Below are positions 59,792-64,000 of a DNA stretch of 64,000 bases, one piece after another. This stretch comes from Cyanobium sp. Morenito 9A2 (GTDB lineage Bacteria; Cyanobacteriota; Cyanobacteriia; PCC-6307; Cyanobiaceae). The DNA is taken from assembly GCF_024345575.1 (NCBI RefSeq), contig NZ_JAGQBJ010000014.1, positions 1-64,000 of the forward strand, in the 5' to 3' direction. The position numbers and the translations under genes were made by a program. The first letter of the stretch is position 1. Each line of letters opens with the position of its first letter. Below the pieces are notes generated by a model that was not told the origin of the DNA, did no database searches, and saw nothing but the letters and a program-made list of their open reading frames with translations.

Positions 59792-62287
59792 GTGGTCTCA
59801 TCTCCAGGTCGCTCCAGAGACTGCATCTTCATCAGCTACCGCCGTGATGACGCCCGTGGTGCCAGCGGGCGGGTGTGGGACTGGTTGCGGATCGGCTTCG
59901 GGAGAGAGCGGGTTTTCCGCGATGTCGCCAGCATTGGGGCCGGCAAGTGGCGAGAGAAGATCGATCTGGCCCTGGCGGCCAGCACCGCCTGCGTGGCGGT
60001 GATCGGTAGCCGCTGGGCCGATGACACCAATCTTCCGAGGCTCAACGATCCAACCGACATGGTCCGTTATGAGCTGGAGACGGCACTTGCGGGCGGGGAG
60101 CGCCAGGAGATGACAGTGGTGCCGGTTCTGGTGGAGGAAGCACAGCTCAGGGCGATCCACACAGCTCAGCTTCCTGCTGTGCTGCAGCCTCTCCTGGGTG
60201 AATGGAATGTGCTTGAGCTCAGTGAAAGTGGCTGGGATGACGACACCCGGCGCTTGATCGAGGCGATCGCGGAGGCAACGGGGCTTGCAGCACAGCCAGA
60301 TCTGGAAGAGTGGCTGTCGCGGATGGCAGGAGCTAAGCGAGGCCTGGCGGCAACGGCCAAGGGCCAAGATCTCTCGACCGTAGGCAAAGCGGGGGAACAG
60401 CAAGCCCTAGATGCAATGTTGAGCAGGGTTGCAGAAGCTCCTTCCAACGAGCGGGCTGGCCTGAAAGCAGCCTTTGAGGCCTTGGCAGAAGGCAACAGCC
60501 TTCTTGCGGAAGAGGAGTTTGAGCGTGAGGTGGAGAGCAGCGAGCGGCTCATCGACGCGGCTTCTCAACTACTGGCAGCAGAACAAAAAAAGATGGGAGA
60601 ATCGGCTCGCAACGTCGCCAGCCTGGCGGTGGCGCGGGGTGATCTTAGAAAGGCGGTGGTATTTTTCAACAAAGCACTTGATGCCTTGCCCGATGATTTT
60701 TCGGCAGCTCTCCAACTAGGTGATGCCTGGATCAGGCTTGGTTCACTGGATAAGGCCAGTGAAATATTTGGCAATGTGATCACCCAGGCTAGTGAGCAGC
60801 GCGAGCAGACGTTCGAAGCGTTGGGATACAACGGCCTGGGTTATGTGTTGAAGGCGCGGGGTGACAGCCAAAGGGCACTAGAGGCTTATCAGCAGGGCCT
60901 GTCGATCACAAAGGCCCTTATTGAACGGGATCCGGCCAACACCCAGTGGCGACTCTATCACTCGATGAGCCAAAGCAATATAGCTGATGTCCTTATAGCG
61001 CAGGGCAACACCCCAGGAGGGCTCAGCTCATACCAAGCCGCCCTCGCGATCACCGAAGACCTCGCGAGGCGTGATTCGACCAACACGCAACTGCAGCGTG
61101 AACTCGCCATATGCCAAGAGCGGATCGGTGATGTGCTGCAGCAACAGGGCGAAGACACTAGAGCGATGGTGTCACATCAGGCGAGCCTGGCGATCAGGGA
61201 GACCCTTGCGCAGCAGAATCCAACCAACACAGAGTGGCAGCACGATCTCTTTGTAAGCAAGCTCAAGATCGGTGATGTATTCCTGAGAGCAGGCGACAAC
61301 ATCGGAGCACGCATGTTATACCAAGCCGCCCTGAAGATTGCCGAGGATCTTGCTAGGTATGATTCCGCCAACACGCAATGGCAGAGCGGACTTTCTGCGA
61401 TTCACGAGCGGATCGGAAGTGTGCTGTTGACGCAGGGCGACAACGTCGGTTCGCTCAGCGCATACCAAGCCGCATTGAAGATTACCGAAGCCTTGGCTGA
61501 TCAGGATTCGACCAATACGCAATGGCTGAACAGTCTGTCGGTAATCCACAGAAAGATCGGTAATGCGCAGTTGGCTCAGAGCGAAGATCCTAAGGCGCTG
61601 AAGGCATACCAGCAGGGCCTCTCGATTACAAGGACCCTTGTGGAAAGTGATCCCGCCAACGCAGAGTGGCAGCGCGATCTCTTCATCAGCCAAAGCTTGG
61701 TTGCCGATGTCCAATTCAAGCTGGGCAATATCCCTGCAGCACTAAAGACTTATCAGCAAGTAATAGAAACAAACGAAGCCCTAGCAGCACGAGATCAGTA
61801 CAACATGCAGCTGCAGAGCGATCTAGCCATAAGCCAAGAGCGGCTCGGTGATGTGCTGATGAAGCTAGGTGATTCAAGCAAAGCGCTGACAGCTTACCGG
61901 GCAGGCTTAGTGATCACAAAGGCCCTTGCGCTGCAGAATCCAACTAACACACAGTGGCGGCACCAATTTTTCGTTAGCAACAGGAACATCGGTTACGCGC
62001 TGTTGGAACAGGGTGACAAGCAAGGGGCACTACGCTCCTATCAAGCAGCTCTGGAGATTGCCGAAGATCTTACGCAGCAGGATTCGACGAGCACCCAATG
62101 GCAAGTGGACATTGCTGTCTGCTGCAGAAAAGTGAGCTCTCTGGATTCCTTGCTATCGATTAGCGATCGAAGGGAGTATCTACTCCGTGGTCGTCAGGTT
62201 CTCCTTGATCTGAAGAAAGCTGACAGGTTACTTGCATCACAGGACGGGATTGGTTGGTTCGACCAGGCACTTATAGATTTAGAATGA
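59792..62287 (+). CDS. Cassette 6: TIR-domain protein with long TPR array
   Basis: An 831-aa protein from GTG 59792, about 130 bp inside the cassette. Residues 9-165 are a TIR_2 domain: CIFISYRRDDARGASGRVWD, then VFRDVASIGAGKWREKID, VAVIGSRWADD and VRYELETAL. In enzymatic TIR domains a Glu in this last helix is the NADase residue (here Glu94 or Glu96, inferred). After a helical linker, about ten tetratricopeptide-like repeats of about 47 residues run from 290 to 790, each with a variant of ALKAYQQGLSI, then ALxxxDPxNTQWQ and ISxxxIGDVL. TIR-TPR proteins are candidates for NAD-depleting immunity or signalling. Confidence 0.85.
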   Translation: MVSSPGRSRDCIFISYRRDDARGASGRVWDWLRIGFGRERVFRDVASIGAGKWREKIDLALAASTACVAVIGSRWADDTNLPRLNDPTDMVRYELETALAGGERQEMTVVPVLVEEAQLRAIHTAQLPAVLQPLLGEWNVLELSESGWDDDTRRLIEAIAEATGLAAQPDLEEWLSRMAGAKRGLAATAKGQDLSTVGKAGEQQALDAMLSRVAEAPSNERAGLKAAFEALAEGNSLLAEEEFEREVESSERLIDAASQLLAAEQKKMGESARNVASLAVARGDLRKAVVFFNKALDALPDDFSAALQLGDAWIRLGSLDKASEIFGNVITQASEQREQTFEALGYNGLGYVLKARGDSQRALEAYQQGLSITKALIERDPANTQWRLYHSMSQSNIADVLIAQGNTPGGLSSYQAALAITEDLARRDSTNTQLQRELAICQERIGDVLQQQGEDTRAMVSHQASLAIRETLAQQNPTNTEWQHDLFVSKLKIGDVFLRAGDNIGARMLYQAALKIAEDLARYDSANTQWQSGLSAIHERIGSVLLTQGDNVGSLSAYQAALKITEALADQDSTNTQWLNSLSVIHRKIGNAQLAQSEDPKALKAYQQGLSITRTLVESDPANAEWQRDLFISQSLVADVQFKLGNIPAALKTYQQVIETNEALAARDQYNMQLQSDLAISQERLGDVLMKLGDSSKALTAYRAGLVITKALALQNPTNTQWRHQFFVSNRNIGYALLEQGDKQGALRSYQAALEIAEDLTQQDSTSTQWQVDIAVCCRKVSSLDSLLSISDRREYLLRGRQVLLDLKKADRLLASQDGIGWFDQALIDLE

Positions 62288-62324
62288 CAAAACATCAGAT
62301 TGATTCTGAGCATAGGCAAAGGCC

Positions 62325-62409
62325 GCCGAACATCCAGATGCAGAAGACGAGAGCCTACGCTAGTTTCTTGCCCAACATCTCGGCCCGCTTCTGATCTGGA
62401 GCGTTCGAC
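62325..62409 (+). other. attC site 6 (end of cassette 6)
   Basis: An 85-bp site. R'' GCCGAAC at 62325, R' GTTCGAC at 62403. Arms ATCCAGATGCAGAAG and CTTCTGATCTGGAGC pair, as in attC2. R'' complements GTTCGGT at 59655 except for one base, so cassette 6 also closes on its own opening core. This explains its unusual C/G core bases. Confidence 0.9.
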
Positions 62410-62515
62410 GGCACTGCGATTGATCCCGTGCCCCCTCCTGAAAGCGGTAGGGTAGTGCGGTGTTGCCAACGGGGCTTGAATACAATGCTGATTACCCATG
62501 GTAGTGAGTCAATCC

Positions 62516-63646
62516 ATGACAAATGAAACTTCCATCATTCCTGATGACCAGCAAGAAGATGAGGGTGATATTCATCAGCATATCTCTTTCAAAGATGCAG
62601 TTGTTCTTAGCGCGGACTGGACGATTGAGACTATCAACTCTCAGATACTGAAGGGGAACATTGATCTTCAGCCTGGATTCCAGAGACGTGTCGCATGGGA
62701 CGATGTACGCAAGAGCCGCCTTATTGAGTCAATTATTGTCGGCCTGCCGGTACCTAACATCGTTCTCGCCGATAACCGGGTCCATCGTGGCCGGTTTATC
62801 GTGATTGATGGAAAGCAGAGACTCGTCTCCATTAACCAGTTCATCACAAACAGCTTTACTCTCAAGGGACTCGACATCAGACCCGAGTTAAATGGCATCT
62901 CCTTCGATAGCCTTCCTTCTGAAGATCGGGAGTACCTAGAGAATGCGACACTACGATCAACACTTATTCGAAATTGGACTGACGATAACTTTTTATATGC
63001 AGCATTCTTTCGGCTAAACAGTGGCAGCTTGCCTTTGTCGCCTCAAGAACTCAGAAAGGCATTAGTGGGAAGCAACTTACTCGACGCCATTGAAGAATAC
63101 TTGCTTGCGAGTACTGCATTCAAAGTGATCTTTGGAGACAAGCTCGATAAGCGTATGCGAGACTCTGAACTGGTTTTGCGCTTCATAGCATTTGACAGGA
63201 GCCTATCTGATTATCGTGGCAACTTCAAAGAGTTATTGGACAATACAACTCAGTATTTTGAAGATGATTGGACGACTCGTCAGGGCGAGGCATTGGAAGC
63301 CCTAGCTCGACTCGACATGGCGTTGAACACCGCGCACTCCATCTTCGGGACTGACACTTTCAAGAAATGGCTTGGTGATAGGTATGAGCGTGTCATCAAT
63401 CGAGCCATCTTTGATTGTATTGTTCGGTTCTTTGCTACTCGAGCAGTGGTGGATGCTTCGACTGGCAAGGAACTTGCAATTGTCGAAGCATTTAAGATGA
63501 CATGTCAAGATAGGGATTTTCGAGATGTTATCGAGAAGACGACCAAGTCCGTTCACGCAACATTGCAGCGGATAGATCGCTGGGGTGAAGCCCTGTGTGA
63601 ATCGATCGGTCTCAGTTATGACAAGGAAGCGCATAAGGTTGTCTAG
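62516..63646 (+). CDS. Cassette 7, gene 1: DUF262 (GmrSD/ParB-like nuclease fold) protein
   Basis: A protein of 376 aa from ATG 62516; an in-frame ATG at 62498 would add six residues. The DUF262 core is clear: SRLIESIIVGLPVPNIVLAD, then RFIVIDGKQRLVSINQFIT, where DGKQRL is the family's DGQQR motif used in GmrSD and related systems for NTP or DNA cleavage. The C-terminal half is helical (KRMRDSELVLRFIAFDRSLS) without the DUF1524 HNH domain of full-length GmrSD. About 90 bp precede the start inside the cassette. The next gene begins 2 bp after the stop. Confidence 0.88.
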   Translation: MTNETSIIPDDQQEDEGDIHQHISFKDAVVLSADWTIETINSQILKGNIDLQPGFQRRVAWDDVRKSRLIESIIVGLPVPNIVLADNRVHRGRFIVIDGKQRLVSINQFITNSFTLKGLDIRPELNGISFDSLPSEDREYLENATLRSTLIRNWTDDNFLYAAFFRLNSGSLPLSPQELRKALVGSNLLDAIEEYLLASTAFKVIFGDKLDKRMRDSELVLRFIAFDRSLSDYRGNFKELLDNTTQYFEDDWTTRQGEALEALARLDMALNTAHSIFGTDTFKKWLGDRYERVINRAIFDCIVRFFATRAVVDASTGKELAIVEAFKMTCQDRDFRDVIEKTTKSVHATLQRIDRWGEALCESIGLSYDKEAHKVV

Positions 63647-63648
63647 CA

Positions 63649-64000
63649 ATGCCGAAGAGCTGTGCGCACTTCAAGCACCTAAGCGAGCGAGTTGAGGCTC
63701 TTTCACAGAAGTTTGTCGACGATCAAGTTGCAAGCGAGCTCGCTGACCCGATTACGTTTCAGCCCGATCTAGATCGGCTAGCGGCATTTCGCCTTCTCGT
63801 TCATGCAGAGATTGAGCAGTTTCTCGAAGCGAAAGCGACCGAGAATATTTCAGAGATTGAAGCTATGGCGCGCGGCTCTACAGTTTGGATGCGTTCAAAG
63901 CCGGCACTTCTACTGCTTGCAGTAGCATTAAGCAGGCCACTCCCATCTGGCGAGAGTTTAGATGTCAGCAAATTCTGTCTGTTTGTACGCGAGCTAGCCT
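63649..64000 (+). CDS. Cassette 7, gene 2: probable HEPN-type partner, truncated by the window end
   Basis: ATG at 63649 follows the DUF262 stop after 2 bp. The 117 visible residues start MPKSCAHFKHLSERVEALSQ and contain FRLLVHAEIEQFLEAKATEN and MRSKPALLLLAVALSRPLP. The helix FRLLVHAEIEQFLE resembles the first core helix of MAE_28990-like or RiboL-PSP HEPN proteins, which are often paired with DUF262 proteins. The diagnostic R-x4-6-H part would lie beyond the window, so the family is provisional. The tight spacing shows a two-gene cassette. Confidence 0.65.
   Translation, partial: MPKSCAHFKHLSERVEALSQKFVDDQVASELADPITFQPDLDRLAAFRLLVHAEIEQFLEAKATENISEIEAMARGSTVWMRSKPALLLLAVALSRPLPSGESLDVSKFCLFVRELA

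Larger units (their letters stand above)
53479..64000 (+). mobile_element. Chromosomal integron: integrase plus at least seven gene cassettes (continues past the window)
   Basis: The unit consists of an IntI-type integrase, an attI junction at 54618 and cassettes bounded at 54619, 55322, 56695, 58174, 58927, 59656 and 62404. Six attC sites of 85-90 bp end cassettes 1-6. All cassette genes and intI are on the plus strand. The R'' core of cassettes 1-5 exactly complements the opening core of the same cassette, and cassette 6 has one mismatch. This is the relation expected if each was inserted as a circle. Base composition of the cassettes is far lower in GC than the host. Confidence 0.93.

Noticed and set aside
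60700-62110. Repeated segments of about 140 bp inside cassette 6 considered as a DNA repeat array
   Set aside because: They are in frame and encode diverged TPR units; nucleotide identity between units is only moderate, so they are protein repeats.
55238-62409. Spaced similar elements considered as a CRISPR array
   Set aside because: The spacing is 0.7-2.7 kb with coding genes between, the elements are 85-90 bp and imperfectly palindromic, and the core rule GTTRRRY/RYYYAAC fits attC sites.

Overview
The window is a piece of a high-GC picocyanobacterial chromosome (Synechococcus/Cyanobium type). It carries psbA, psbX, cp12, a high-light-inducible protein, ycf66, a YggT/Ycf19 protein and a permuted two-piece tmRNA whose tag reads ANNIVRFSRQTAPVAA. 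All of these are typical of that lineage. Genus and species cannot be fixed from the sequence alone.

From 1 to about 53.2 kb the content is mainly host backbone, tightly packed with many 4-base start/stop overlaps. In order it holds: the 5' end of psbA; two small exported proteins; an aspartoacylase; a GST - membrane protein - ABC-F operon; cp12 convergent with obg; a sugar-type ABC ATPase; mutS2 - VOC - small membrane protein - hemB - DnaJ-like; a thioredoxin-like protein; a decayed 1.2-kb stretch with remnants of a ligand-gated channel gene and a run of 17 G; a GAP-family protein and a Coq4-like protein; the permuted tmRNA; an RNA methyltransferase; a kdpA-B-small-C-D(N-terminal) operon divergent from a sensor kinase/NarL-type regulator pair; a broken vapBC pair; smc; a PRC-barrel protein; msrB; an LpxB-like glycosyltransferase; tRNA-Leu(GAG); accC; psbX; ycf66 with two TolB-like lipoproteins; hli and an SbmA-like ABC exporter; a HIT protein; comM; rpsU; def; an S9 peptidase with a GltS-like carrier; and an aldolase/SDR fusion next to a class III CoA-transferase.

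From 53.5 kb to the window end base composition drops visibly and the organisation changes. This is an integron: an IntI-family integrase (53479-54450) is followed by an attI-type junction (GTTAGGT at 54618) and seven gene cassettes separated by six attC sites of 85-90 bp. The integrase is transcribed toward the cassettes, not away from them as in the class 1 arrangement. The cassette boundaries are internally proven. The RYYYAAC core at the end of cassettes 1-5 is the exact complement of the G-TTRRRY core that opens the same cassette, and cassette 6 differs at one base.

Cassette cargo in order: (1) a PD-(D/E)XK-like protein; (2) an unrecognised AT-rich 414-aa protein; (3) a P-loop ATPase with a probable C-terminal winged helix; (4) a protein with a HEPN-like RX4H motif; (5) a 209-215-aa protein possibly of the DUF6988 type; (6) a TIR-domain protein with a long tetratricopeptide array; (7) a DUF262 (GmrSD-like) protein followed by a second gene cut by the window end. 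Several of these families recur in phage defence, so the array reads as a possible cassette-borne defence repertoire. That function is an inference.
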